A stretch of DNA of 64,000 nucleotides, from assembly GCA_030645615.1 (NCBI GenBank), contig JAUSNB010000012.1, positions 1 to 64,000 on the forward strand, given 5' to 3'. The DNA comes from Actinomycetota bacterium. GTDB taxonomy: Bacteria > Actinomycetota > Actinomycetes > S36-B12. The position numbers and the translations under genes are program-made. The notes under the pieces are model-generated. The model worked only from the letters and a program-made list of their open reading frames with translations, was not told the origin of the DNA and searched no databases. This document shows, in pieces, positions 33,700-42,635 of the stretch (within the stretch, counting starts at the first letter, position 1; each line of letters begins with the position of its first letter).

Positions 33700-34799
33700 C
33701 AGCCCGACAGCCCCGCCTGGCGACCCGCCTGATGGTCGCGCAGGCGATCGTCGTCAGCGTCGGCGCGGTGACCATGGTGATCGCTGCCGCCCTCGTGGCA
33801 CCGGTGCTGTTCCACGACCACCTCGTGCACGCCGGAGTGACCGAGCCAGAGGTCCAGCTGCACGCCGAGGAAGCATTCGCGTCGTCCTTCGCGATATCGG
33901 TGGCCGTGGCGACGCTGACGTCGCTCGCCGCGGCCTTCATCGTGTCGCTGTTCCTCGTCCGACGAGTGTCTCGGCCGGTCGAGGAGCTCGCGCACTCCGC
34001 CCAGGAGGTCGCCGTGGGTCGGTACGACGTCGACGTCCCTGACGCCACCTTCTCCCGCGAACTGCAGCAGCTGTCGGGCTCGTTCAGCTACATGGCGGAC
34101 CGACTCGCCGAGTTCGAGGCGACCAGGATCCGCCTGCTCGCCGACCTTGCCCACGAGATCCGGACCCCGTTGGCGACGCTCGAGGCCTATATCGACGGAA
34201 TGGAGGACGCCATGCTCCCGGTCGAGGCGTCGTCCTGGGCCACGATGCGCACCCAGGTCATGCGCCTGCGGCGCCTGTCCGGGGACCTCCGCGAGGTCGC
34301 GGCCGCCGAGGAGCACGCCCTTGGCCTGGCCCTCGAGCGCATCGATGCCCGCAGCGTCAGCAGTTCCGCGGTCGCGGGCGCACTCCCGCGCTTCCACGCC
34401 AAGGGCGTCTCGCTGGCCGAGGAGCACCCTGCCCAGCCTTGCTGGATCAGCGGCGACGACGTGCGCCTGCAGCAGGTTCTGGCCAACCTGCTCGACAACG
34501 CCCTGCGGCACACCCCAGCAGGTGGCACGGTGCAGGTCGTGACCCGCTCGACCCCGGCACGAGTCACGATCAGCGTGACGGACAGCGGCGAAGGGATCCC
34601 GCCGGAGCAGCTGTCCTCGATCTTCGAGCGCTTCCACCGCGTGGACCGATCCCGGACATCAACCGATGGCAGCGGCAGCGGGCTGGGACTCACGATCGCC
34701 CGAGCGATCGTGATGGATCACGACGGTACGCTGACGGCCCGGAGCGACGGGCAAGGGCACGGCTCGAGCTTCACCGTCGAGCTCCCGGCCCGACCGTAG
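33696..34799 (+). CDS. Sensor histidine kinase (copy B)
   Basis: This 367-residue membrane kinase is paralogous to the one at 2782. It has two membrane segments (about 10-35 and 65-92), HAMP, and phosphorylated H153 in DLAHEIRTPLATL. The ATPase domain has LLDNALRHTPAGG, DSGEGIPPEQLSS and GSGLGLTIARAI. The external loop between the helices is short (about 30 residues, with His in VLFHDHLVHAGV), and that His-rich loop is a candidate metal-sensing site. Confidence 0.92.
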   Translation: MTARQPRLATRLMVAQAIVVSVGAVTMVIAAALVAPVLFHDHLVHAGVTEPEVQLHAEEAFASSFAISVAVATLTSLAAAFIVSLFLVRRVSRPVEELAHSAQEVAVGRYDVDVPDATFSRELQQLSGSFSYMADRLAEFEATRIRLLADLAHEIRTPLATLEAYIDGMEDAMLPVEASSWATMRTQVMRLRRLSGDLREVAAAEEHALGLALERIDARSVSSSAVAGALPRFHAKGVSLAEEHPAQPCWISGDDVRLQQVLANLLDNALRHTPAGGTVQVVTRSTPARVTISVTDSGEGIPPEQLSSIFERFHRVDRSRTSTDGSGSGLGLTIARAIVMDHDGTLTARSDGQGHGSSFTVELPARP

Positions 34800-34834
34800 C
34801 CCTCACCCGCGGAGATGGCCCGCTCCGTCGGCAT

Positions 34835-34851
34835 CTTCATCGTTTCTTCAT
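34835..34851 (+). promoter_or_regulatory. Direct-repeat operator, copy 13
   Basis: CTTCAT occurs twice, 11 bp apart, with a further TTCAT 7 bp on, as in copy 7. It ends 45 bp before ATG 34897. Confidence 0.55.
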
Positions 34852-34896
34852 CGTTCATGGAGCCAACCTTGAGCGGACCCCCAACACCATGAAGGC

Positions 34897-35949
34897 ATGC
34901 GATCAACGCGCACGATCATCGGCAGCGCGATCGCGGCAGCAGTCATCCTCGCCGGCCTGCCCCTGGCGAATGTGACGGCCGCGCCTCGGGCCGACATCGA
35001 GCAGGTCAGGTCCCAGGTTCGGGACCTGGAGATGAAGGCCGCGGGCGCCACCGAGGAGGCCCGGTACGCGCGGGCCCGGCTGCAGGGAATCCAGCAGGAC
35101 CTGGGCGGCATCCAGCGGCGCGCCGCGCGCGAACGCGACGAGCTGAACGTCGCCGTCTCCACGCTGGACGACCTCGCTCGCGCCACCTACGTCGCGGGCG
35201 GCCTGGACCCGACCCTCGAGGTCCTCATGGCCGAGGACCCATCGGAGTTCCTAGCCCAGGCCGCGGTCCTCGCGCAGCTCGAGCAAACCCAGATCGGGCA
35301 GGTGCGGGCCGCCCAGACCACCAAGCTCCGCCTCGCCCAGACGGAAGCACAGATCGTCGACCGCGAGGCTGCCGCGTCGGATGTCTCTGCGGAGATGGCA
35401 GCCGCGCAGGAAGAGGCTGACGCGGCCCTCGCCCAGGCGCAGGACGTCCTGGCCGGACTGGAGGAGGAGGAGCGCCGGCGGCTCGCGCAACTGGAGGAGG
35501 AACGGCGCCAGCAGCAGAGGGATGAGGCAGCCGCTGCTGCCGCGGCACAGCCCGGCTACAACGGTGGCGGATCATCCGGCAGCGGCCGCGCCGCCGCCGC
35601 CGTTCAGTACGCCCTCGCTCAAGTGGGTGAGCCGTACTCGTTCAGCGCCCAGCCACCGGATTCCTGGGACTGCTCGAAGCTCACCGCAGCCGCATGGGGT
35701 TCGGCCGGCGTCGGCCTCACCGCGCTCAGCTACACGCAATGGGACCAGACCCAGCGCGTCCCGACCAGCGACATCCAGCCCGGGGACCTCGTGTTCTACT
35801 TCGGCCTCGGTGCCCACCACGTCGCCATCTACATAGGCGGCGGCAAGATGGTTAGCGCGTCAAACCCTGGGGACGGCGTCGAGATCATCGACTATCTCGG
35901 ACCGTGGTATGCGGAACGCTTCAGCGGTATCGGCCGCGTGGTGACCTGA
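34897..35949 (+). CDS. NlpC/P60 peptidoglycan hydrolase with coiled coil (copy B)
   Basis: This 350-residue secreted protein has a signal peptide (1-28), a coiled coil (about 32-215), a short Gly/Ser linker and an NlpC/P60 domain (about 230-350) with catalytic Cys in DSWDCSKLTAAAWG and His in AHHVAIYIGGG. It is very similar to the protein at 16858 over the whole length, differing mainly in a shorter linker. It lies directly after the second two-component system and has its own operator. Confidence 0.9.
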   Translation: MRSTRTIIGSAIAAAVILAGLPLANVTAAPRADIEQVRSQVRDLEMKAAGATEEARYARARLQGIQQDLGGIQRRAARERDELNVAVSTLDDLARATYVAGGLDPTLEVLMAEDPSEFLAQAAVLAQLEQTQIGQVRAAQTTKLRLAQTEAQIVDREAAASDVSAEMAAAQEEADAALAQAQDVLAGLEEEERRRLAQLEEERRQQQRDEAAAAAAAQPGYNGGGSSGSGRAAAAVQYALAQVGEPYSFSAQPPDSWDCSKLTAAAWGSAGVGLTALSYTQWDQTQRVPTSDIQPGDLVFYFGLGAHHVAIYIGGGKMVSASNPGDGVEIIDYLGPWYAERFSGIGRVVT

Positions 35950-36227
35950 CCGCCACGGGGTTGGGCCCCCCGCCACACCATGCCTACCGGCGACATCATG
36001 CCCGGCACGGGCATGTGACGCCCGAGGTTCACGCCACACGCACTCGCTTGCCTCGGTGCCGCATGCCCTCCAGCTGTTCAGCAGACGGGCACGTCAACGT
36101 GGCATGGGATAGTTGCACTTGCGAGGTGTCCTGTTCTTGCCTCCTCGCACCGACCGGTCCGACGGATTTAGCGACGGATCGGAGCATCGGCTGAACGCAA
36201 GGAAGCTCTCCGAGAGGTCGGGACGCA

Positions 36228-37472
36228 ATGCTGCCCCTCCATCCGTCCGATCCGCGTGACGTTGGCGGGATGACGCTCCTTGGTCGCTTGGGCGTGGGTG
36301 GAATGGGCGTTGTCTACCTGGCCCGCCAAGGTGACGGTGATCTGGTCGCGCTCAAGGTCATCCGGCCTGACCTGACCGCGGATCCGCAGTTTCGATCGCG
36401 GTTCACGCAGGAGGTGCGTCATGCCCTCCGGGTGCGCGGCCCGTTCCTCGCCGAGGCGCGCGAGGCGAGCACCTCGTTGACGCCGCAGTTCATCGCGTGG
36501 GTCTACGTGCCCGGGGAAGACCTCGGCGTGACTGTGCGCAGTCACGGGCCGCTCGCGGCCGACGAGGTCGCGGCGCTCGCTGCTGCCCTCGCGGACTCGC
36601 TCGGCCGGCTGCACAGCGCGGGAGTCGTGCATCGCGACGTGAAGCCGTCCAACATCCAGATTGGGCCGCGAGGCCCGATCCTCCTGGACCTGGGCGTTTC
36701 CAAGTCCACGGATACCACGTCGCTCACGACCACCGCGATGTCCATCGGCACTCCCGCGTGGATGTCGCCCGAGCAGTGGCGTGGTGCAGAGCACGGGCCC
36801 CCAGGCGACATCTGGAACTGGGGCGCCGTTGTCGCGTTCGCAGCCGGCGGCACGCATCCCTTCGGCTCGGGCACCGGCGAGGCTTTGGGCTATCGCGTCC
36901 TTCACGAATCGCCAGCAGTACCCCCGCTCGGCGAGCCGCTCGGGGGTCTCGTCGCGGCGGCGTTGGACAAGGACCCTGAGAATCGACCCGACTGGCGCGA
37001 GATCCTCAACGCCCTCGATACCGACCCCACCACGGTGTCCGCTTACGTGGCGAGCAGGTGGGGCCGACTCGGCCGACTCGCATTTGCGCCCGTTGCGAGC
37101 GAGGACGCTCCTACCGTGCTGATGGCAGGTACCCCCGACCCCACGCTCGCCCTACCCGCCACCCGACTGGAACCAGCCGGGAAGATTGCCGGGCCGGAGG
37201 CCTCCGGCGTGCGGCGTGCCGCCGTCGTGGCTGCGGTCGCAGCCCTCCTTCTCGCCGGAGCAGCCATCGCCATCATCATCGGCCAGACAGCATCCGCGCC
37301 GACCGATCCGCCAGCCCCCACTCCCACCCCGGCGGCCACCCAGCCGGCGCCGACCTCCGTGCCGGGAACGGCTTCGGCCGAGCCTCCAGCTGCATCAACC
37401 CCGCCGACCGTCGATCAGCCTGCGCCCAAACCAACGAAGGATCACGGCAAGCCTTCGAAGCAGCCCAAGTAG
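36228..37472 (+). CDS. Membrane Ser/Thr protein kinase
   Basis: This 414-residue protein has a PknB-like kinase domain (14-270) with G-loop GRLGVGGMGVVYLA, ATP Lys in VALKVI, catalytic HRDVKPSN and SPEQW in place of APE. The metal-binding DFG reads DLG. One membrane segment lies near 330-350, followed by a Pro/Thr/Ala-rich tail outside (about 65 residues) without PASTA repeats. The signal it reads is not evident. It stands alone, convergent with the dehydrogenase gene. Confidence 0.88.
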   Translation: MLPLHPSDPRDVGGMTLLGRLGVGGMGVVYLARQGDGDLVALKVIRPDLTADPQFRSRFTQEVRHALRVRGPFLAEAREASTSLTPQFIAWVYVPGEDLGVTVRSHGPLAADEVAALAAALADSLGRLHSAGVVHRDVKPSNIQIGPRGPILLDLGVSKSTDTTSLTTTAMSIGTPAWMSPEQWRGAEHGPPGDIWNWGAVVAFAAGGTHPFGSGTGEALGYRVLHESPAVPPLGEPLGGLVAAALDKDPENRPDWREILNALDTDPTTVSAYVASRWGRLGRLAFAPVASEDAPTVLMAGTPDPTLALPATRLEPAGKIAGPEASGVRRAAVVAAVAALLLAGAAIAIIIGQTASAPTDPPAPTPTPAATQPAPTSVPGTASAEPPAASTPPTVDQPAPKPTKDHGKPSKQPK

Positions 37473-37507
37473 GCGAGTACCGGGAACTCATGACCGGGCT
37501 GCCTCGG

Positions 37508-38380
37508 TCAAGCGGCAGCCGTCCCCGCGATCAGGTCGCAGCTGGCCTGCCACAGGCGTGCGGCGGCGGCCCGGTCGGTGCTGCGCTGGGACGATCGCTT
37601 GGGCCTGCTATTCGCGAAGAAGCAGCCGGAGACGTGCTCGAGCCCGGGATGCGTGGCGACGTAGGTGGACGTCTCGGCCCCCTGGGCGGGGGACTTCATG
37701 AACGGTCGGATGAGCGGGACTAGGAGTCGCTGGGCGCGCCCGGGGTCCTCCGCCCCGAAGGACGTGCTCACCACGCCAGGATGCAGCGCATTGGCGGTGA
37801 TCGTGGTCCCCTCCAGCATTCTGGCCAGTTCGTAGGTGAACATGACATTGGCGAGCTTCGACTGGTTGTACGCGCGGGCGCCCGAGTAGTCCCGCTCCCC
37901 TTGCAGGTCGTCGAAGTCGATGCGGCCCATGGCCTGCGCGTTGGACGAGACCGTCACGACGCGCGAAGCGGGACCCTCCTTGAGGCGGTCGAGCAGGAGA
38001 TGCGTGAGCAGGAAGGGAGCGAGGTGGTTCACGGCGAAGGTGCGCTCAAGCCCGTCCACGGTGACGTGCCGGGTGTTCCAGTACCCGCCGACGTTGTTGA
38101 CGAGCACGTCGATCCGCGGCAGGACCGCGCGGATCGCCCCGGCGAGTCGGCGCACCTCGACCTGCGACGACATGTCGGCGACGAAGGCGTCGACCCGAGT
38201 CCCCCCGGCGGCCCGGATCTCGGTGGCCACGACGGCTGTTCGTTCACTGTCCCGCCCGGTGATGGCGACGTGGGCGCCCATCCTTGCCAGCTGCAGCGCT
38301 GTCGCCTTGCCGATGCCCGACGTCGCGCCCGTGACAAGGACCGTGCGGCCGATCATCGGTGTGCTGGGTGGCTTGCCCAT
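37508..38380 (-). CDS. Short-chain dehydrogenase/reductase
   Basis: This 290-residue NAD(P)-dependent oxidoreductase has cofactor motif TGATSGIGKATA (near 16-27), NNVGGYW, and catalytic Ser in VVTVSSNAQ with YNQSKLANV (Tyr and Lys). It is related to the retinol dehydrogenase/WW-oxidoreductase type. ATG 38380 was chosen for its AAGGAG site. The substrate is unknown. Confidence 0.88.
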   Translation of the reverse strand: MGKPPSTPMIGRTVLVTGATSGIGKATALQLARMGAHVAITGRDSERTAVVATEIRAAGGTRVDAFVADMSSQVEVRRLAGAIRAVLPRIDVLVNNVGGYWNTRHVTVDGLERTFAVNHLAPFLLTHLLLDRLKEGPASRVVTVSSNAQAMGRIDFDDLQGERDYSGARAYNQSKLANVMFTYELARMLEGTTITANALHPGVVSTSFGAEDPGRAQRLLVPLIRPFMKSPAQGAETSTYVATHPGLEHVSGCFFANSRPKRSSQRSTDRAAAARLWQASCDLIAGTAAA

Positions 38381-38527
38381 CGTCGTGCTCCTTCTCGTCG
38401 TTGTTCCGGGACTTCTCTGAGGGCATTGCAAGCTAGCTCGTGTCCCGGCGTCGGCCTGATGGAATTGGTGGGACGTCTGCTTGGCGTCCAAGCATTCGGT
38501 CCGCGACGCGACGGCCGGACGGGCCGC

Positions 38528-39499
38528 CTAGAGGGAGATCACGACCTTGCCCCGGGCGCGGCCGTCGGCCATGTGCCTGATCGCGTCGGGAACCTGAGCC
38601 AAGGGGTAGGCGCGCTCGATCGCGGGGGTGACCTGGCCGGACTCGGCTAGCCCGGCCAGCGCGACGAGGTCCCTGGAGTTCTCGGAGCAGACCATGGTCT
38701 TCAGGGTCGGCGCGATGAATGGGGACAGGGCCATTGCACGCAGCCCCCGCTCGAAGCCGCCCAGGACGCGGCCGCCCGTCTCGCCTCCGACGATGACGAG
38801 CGTGCCCGTGCGGGAAAGCGCGCGCCTCAGTCGTGTCAGCGAGGCGTTGCCTCCGATGTCGATGACGACGTCATAGCCACCTCGTCCGTCTGCGAAGTCC
38901 GCGAGTGTGTAGTCGATGACGTGGTCGGCTCCCAGGGAGCGGACCAGGTCGACCTTGGACGTGCTGCACACACCGGTGACCTCCGCGCCGTAGGCCTTCG
39001 CGATCTGGACCGCGAACGAGCCCACCCCGCCCGACGCTCCGACGACCAGCACCTTGTGGCCGGGCTGGACGCCGCCATGGTCCCGCACGGCCTGCAGCGC
39101 CGTCAGGGCCGAGACGCCGAGGCACGCGGCCTGCTCGAAGGTCAGGGTGGCCGGCTTCAGTGCCAGCTTTGCCTCGGCGGCGACGGCATACGCCGCGTAA
39201 GCGCCTTCACCGATCCCGAAGACTTCGTCACCGGGCGCGAACGCAGTCACCCGGTCGCCGACCGCGTCGACAACGCCGGCCAACTCGCGGCCCAGGGTGG
39301 CCGACTTGGGCGCCCTCAGCCCGTAGCCGGCGACCCGGATGGGGTAGGGCAGCCCCGTCATGAGGTGCCACACGCCGCGATCGACACCGGCGGCGTGCAC
39401 GCGCACCCGCACTTGGTCGTCCGCGATCGCGGGCCGGTCGATGTCGCCAAGCTCGAGCACGTCCGTCGAGCCGTAGTGGTCCTGCACGATCGCCTTCAT
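38528..39499 (-). CDS. Quinone oxidoreductase-like NAD(P)H dehydrogenase (MDR family)
   Basis: This 323-residue protein of the zinc-independent medium-chain family has an N-terminal GroES-like domain and a nucleotide-binding motif VVGASGGVGSFAVQIAKAYG (near 140-160). No zinc-ligand Cys cluster is seen. Start ATG 39499 has an AGGAGAC site. It is divergent from the TetR gene and shares its operator region, so it is probably the regulated target. Confidence 0.9.
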   Translation of the reverse strand: MKAIVQDHYGSTDVLELGDIDRPAIADDQVRVRVHAAGVDRGVWHLMTGLPYPIRVAGYGLRAPKSATLGRELAGVVDAVGDRVTAFAPGDEVFGIGEGAYAAYAVAAEAKLALKPATLTFEQAACLGVSALTALQAVRDHGGVQPGHKVLVVGASGGVGSFAVQIAKAYGAEVTGVCSTSKVDLVRSLGADHVIDYTLADFADGRGGYDVVIDIGGNASLTRLRRALSRTGTLVIVGGETGGRVLGGFERGLRAMALSPFIAPTLKTMVCSENSRDLVALAGLAESGQVTPAIERAYPLAQVPDAIRHMADGRARGKVVISL

Positions 39500-39551
39500 C
39501 TGAGTCTCCTGGCTTCTGGGCCGCTGGGCCCTCGTGAACTTACATTGTATG

Positions 39552-39564
39552 CTTACGTCGTAAG
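39552..39564 (+). promoter_or_regulatory. Palindromic operator CTTACG-T-CGTAAG
   Basis: This perfect 6-1-6 palindrome sits in the spacer between the divergent oxidoreductase and TetR genes. A second half-like element CTTACGGTGTATG lies at 39593-39605. The layout is typical for autoregulating TetR repressors. Confidence 0.7.
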
Positions 39565-39627
39565 GTAGGGCCACGGCAAGCCTTTGTCAAGCCTTACGGT
39601 GTATGTTTCCGGACCGAGGAGGATCCT

Positions 39628-40290
39628 GTGCCCAAGACGCCCCGTGCCGACGCAGCCCGGCGGATCCCGCTGAGCCGGGAGCGCGTGCTTCGTGCCGCCG
39701 TCGCGCTGGCCGACCGCGATGGCATCGAGTCCTTAACGATGCGCGGGCTGGGCCGTGCCCTCGGGGTCGAGGCCATGTCCCTGTACAACCACGTGCACAG
39801 CAAGGACGACATCCTGGACGGCATCGTCGACCTGATCGTGGGCGACATCCACGTGCCCCCTACCGGCACGCCATGGAAGGCGGCGATGCGTGCTCGGGCC
39901 GTGTCTGCGCACGACGTCCTGCTTGCCCACCCCTGGGCTGCGATGCTCCTGATGTCGCGCTACAACATCGGGCCAGGCATGACCCGCTACCTCGACGCGA
40001 CACTCGGTCGCCTGCGCGAAGGAGGGTTCTCGATCGAGCACGCCCTCGATGCCTGGAACACCCTCGACAGCCACCTGTACGGGTTCACGCTGCAGGAGCT
40101 CAATCTCCCGTTCGATGCCGACGACGCGCCCCGGGTTTCAGCCGAGGTGCTACCCCAGATCTCCCTCGACGAGTTCCCCCACGTCACCGAGGTCATTAGT
40201 CACGTCATGACGTCGGGCCGGCGCGAGGAATTCACGCTTGGACTGGATCTGATCCTCGACGGGCTCGAGCGGGCGCTCAACCGCGGCTGA
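39628..40290 (+). CDS. TetR family transcriptional regulator
   Basis: This 220-residue protein has an N-terminal helix-turn-helix domain (LSRERVLRAAVALADRDG, then MRGLGRALGVEAMSLYNHV) and a TetR_C_1-like ligand domain. The GTG start follows an AGGAGGATCC site. It likely represses the divergent quinone oxidoreductase gene through the palindrome at 39552. Confidence 0.9.
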   Translation: MPKTPRADAARRIPLSRERVLRAAVALADRDGIESLTMRGLGRALGVEAMSLYNHVHSKDDILDGIVDLIVGDIHVPPTGTPWKAAMRARAVSAHDVLLAHPWAAMLLMSRYNIGPGMTRYLDATLGRLREGGFSIEHALDAWNTLDSHLYGFTLQELNLPFDADDAPRVSAEVLPQISLDEFPHVTEVISHVMTSGRREEFTLGLDLILDGLERALNRG

Positions 40291-40474
40291 TCGCCGAGGC
40301 AAGGAGGGTTAGCTTCCCGAACATGAAATCCCCTCACCGTTTCGCGGGCAGCTTTCGTGAGTCTCGTCGAAGGTTTGACGGCATGGAAACGGCCTGCGAT
40401 AGTCAACAGGACGGTCTTCGACCGCCCTGTCCCGGACCCGGCAGCCTGATCCATGCTCTGCCCGGGATGGTGCC

Positions 40475-41707
40475 ATGACTGCCACGTCGGACTTCCTGAT
40501 AATCGGCGGGGGCCTCGCAGGCGCGAGAGCGGCCGAGGCCCTGCGCCGCGAAGGTTTCGACGGCGGGATCACCCTCGTCGGTGAGGAGCCGCTTCGCCCC
40601 TACCTGCGGCCACCCTTGTCAAAGGACTACCTGCAGGGAAAAGCCGAGCAGGAGTCGCTCTTCGTGCATCCGGCCGTTTGGTATCGCGACCACGACGTCG
40701 ACCTGGTTCTCGGCACCGCCGCCACGAGTCTGGATCGCACCCACCACAACGTCGTCCTCGCCGATGGATCTCGACGGCCGTTCGACAGGCTGCTGCTGTG
40801 CACGGGATCGACCCCGAAGTCCCTCACGATTCCGGGCGCCGACCTGGATGGTGTGCACTACCTGCGGCGCATGGAGGACAGCGAGCGGATCAAGGAGGCG
40901 TTCGCCGGCTCGCCGCGCGTTGTCGTCATCGGTGGCGGCTGGATCGGACTCGAGACCGCTGCCGCCGCGAGGGCCGCAGGCCTGCAGGTGACCATCCTCG
41001 AGACCGCTGCCCTGCCGCTGGTCGGTGTTCTCGGGCCGCACGTGGCACAGGTCTTCGCGGAGCTTCACCGGAGCAACGGCGTGGACCTGCGATGCAACGT
41101 GGAGGTGGAGCGGCTAACAGGAGATGCCGGCAGAGTCACCGACGTGACACTGGGGGACGGCTCCATCATCCCCGCGGACCTTGTGATCGTCGGCGTGGGA
41201 ATCACTCCCAACGTCGCACTCGCCGATGAAGCGGGCATCGATGTGGACAACGGAATTGTCGTGGACGAGCACCTCCAGTCGAGCGACCCGGAAGTCTTCG
41301 CGGCCGGCGACGTCGCCAACGCCTTCAACAGGCGGCTGGATCGGCACGTGCGCGTCGAGCACTGGGCCAATGCCGAGCACCAGCCCGCGATCGCGGCGAT
41401 GAGCATGATGGACAGGACCGCCACCTATGACCGCCTGCCCTTCTTCTACAGCGATCAATACGACCTCGGACTCGAGTACACCGGGTACGCCGAGGCCGGC
41501 GACTACGACCGTGTGGTCTTCAGGGGCGACGTCGAGTCACGCGAGTTCATCGCGTTCTGGCTGGCAGGGCATCGGGTTCTGGCAGGGATGAACGTGAACA
41601 CGTGGGACGTCAGCAAGCAGATCGAGGCGATCATCACTTCCGGTCTCGCGGTCGATGCCAATCGCCTTGCCGATGTCAGCGTTTCCCTCGAGGACGTCCG
41701 AGCATGA
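40475..41707 (+). CDS. FAD-dependent ferredoxin reductase-like flavoprotein
   Basis: This 410-residue protein has FAD motif IIGGGLAGARAAEALRR (8-24), NAD motif VVVIGGGWIGLETAAAAR (near 148-165), FAD motif VFAAGDVA (near 272), and a C-terminal reductase domain. It resembles rhodocoxin/putidaredoxin reductases that pass electrons from NADH to a ferredoxin. Its stop overlaps the hemerythrin-domain gene (ATGA), which suggests a functional link. Confidence 0.9.
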   Translation: MTATSDFLIIGGGLAGARAAEALRREGFDGGITLVGEEPLRPYLRPPLSKDYLQGKAEQESLFVHPAVWYRDHDVDLVLGTAATSLDRTHHNVVLADGSRRPFDRLLLCTGSTPKSLTIPGADLDGVHYLRRMEDSERIKEAFAGSPRVVVIGGGWIGLETAAAARAAGLQVTILETAALPLVGVLGPHVAQVFAELHRSNGVDLRCNVEVERLTGDAGRVTDVTLGDGSIIPADLVIVGVGITPNVALADEAGIDVDNGIVVDEHLQSSDPEVFAAGDVANAFNRRLDRHVRVEHWANAEHQPAIAAMSMMDRTATYDRLPFFYSDQYDLGLEYTGYAEAGDYDRVVFRGDVESREFIAFWLAGHRVLAGMNVNTWDVSKQIEAIITSGLAVDANRLADVSVSLEDVRA

Positions 41708-42237
41708 CCATGGCCGACACGGTGACGGGCACCGACATCACGGACCTGGTGCTTGTCGAGCACGACGAGTTCCGCTCGCGGTTCGCAAGTCTGTGGGTGA
41801 TGCGCGGCGAAGGCGACGTCGCCGCTCGGGCGGTCGCGTGGCGGGTGCTCGCCAACCTTCTGGAGGTCCACGCCACCGCCGAGGAGGAGATCCTCTATCC
41901 GGTGCTGCTCAAGCGTGGCAGTGGTCAAGCACCAGCAGAGACGGTCGATGCCATCCGGGACCACAACCAGATTCGCGACGCCATCAAGCTGGCAGCCCGA
42001 GTCGCATCGGGAACCGACTTCTGGTGGGCCGCAGTACAGGCATGCCGCACGGCCAACGACGAGCACCTCGCCGAGGAGGAGCGCGACGTGATCCCCGACT
42101 TCCGACTGCACACGGACGTAGCCCTGAGGCGGAAGCTTGGTGCTCGCTGGCAGGAATTTCACGCCGTTCACGGCGCGGCACGGGGGATATCGGATGACGA
42201 CGTGGACCCGGCGGAGTTCGTCCGCGACAACTCGTGA
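41704..42237 (+). CDS. Hemerythrin HHE domain protein
   Basis: This 177-residue helical protein has the di-iron ligand pattern: EHDEFR (near 18-23), EVHATAEEEILYPVL (near 60-74), IRDHNQIRD (near 87-95) and DEHLAEEERDVIP (near 118-130). Such proteins bind O2 or NO or repair iron centres. Coupling with the flavoprotein suggests that this one may be reduced by it. Confidence 0.85.
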   Translation: MTMADTVTGTDITDLVLVEHDEFRSRFASLWVMRGEGDVAARAVAWRVLANLLEVHATAEEEILYPVLLKRGSGQAPAETVDAIRDHNQIRDAIKLAARVASGTDFWWAAVQACRTANDEHLAEEERDVIPDFRLHTDVALRRKLGARWQEFHAVHGAARGISDDDVDPAEFVRDNS

Positions 42238-42311
42238 ACCCGTAGCCACCATTCCAATAGGTAGGCCACGGTCGTAGCCGAATTCCAGTGGCCATCCACG
42301 AGGAGAAGACG

Positions 42312-42635
42312 ATGGAGCAATTCGACATGGTTGTCCTGGGGGGCGGGTCGGCCGGGGAGTTGCTCTCGACGCTCCTTGCCGCCGCTATCGACGGCCCCTC
42401 GGGGGGAATCCTCGTGCTGACGGCAGACCGCGCGGGCGGGCTGCTCGTAGGCGCCACCGCTATCGGGCCGAAGGCCGACGAATGGCTAGCGGAAGCGACC
42501 CTGGCCATCCGCGCCCAGATCCCGCTCACCGTCGTGCTCGATATCGTCCATGCCTTCCCCACCTATGGGGAGGCGTTCGAGCCCGCCCTGCGCGACCGTG
42601 TCGCCCAGCATGCAAGCGGCCGGGCGTCACGATGA
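42312..42635 (+). pseudogene. Internally deleted pyridine nucleotide-disulfide oxidoreductase
   Basis: The 107-residue frame starts like a full flavoprotein (MEQFDMVVLGGGSAGE). It then jumps, within about 25 residues, to what looks like the dimerisation-domain end of the same family (DRAGGLLVGATAIGPKADEW, then HAFPTYGEAFEPAL). About 330 central residues with both nucleotide-binding domains and the redox Cys pair are missing, and the frame is kept. A GAGGAGAAG site precedes the ATG. It may still make a small protein, but cannot be a reductase. Confidence 0.7.
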
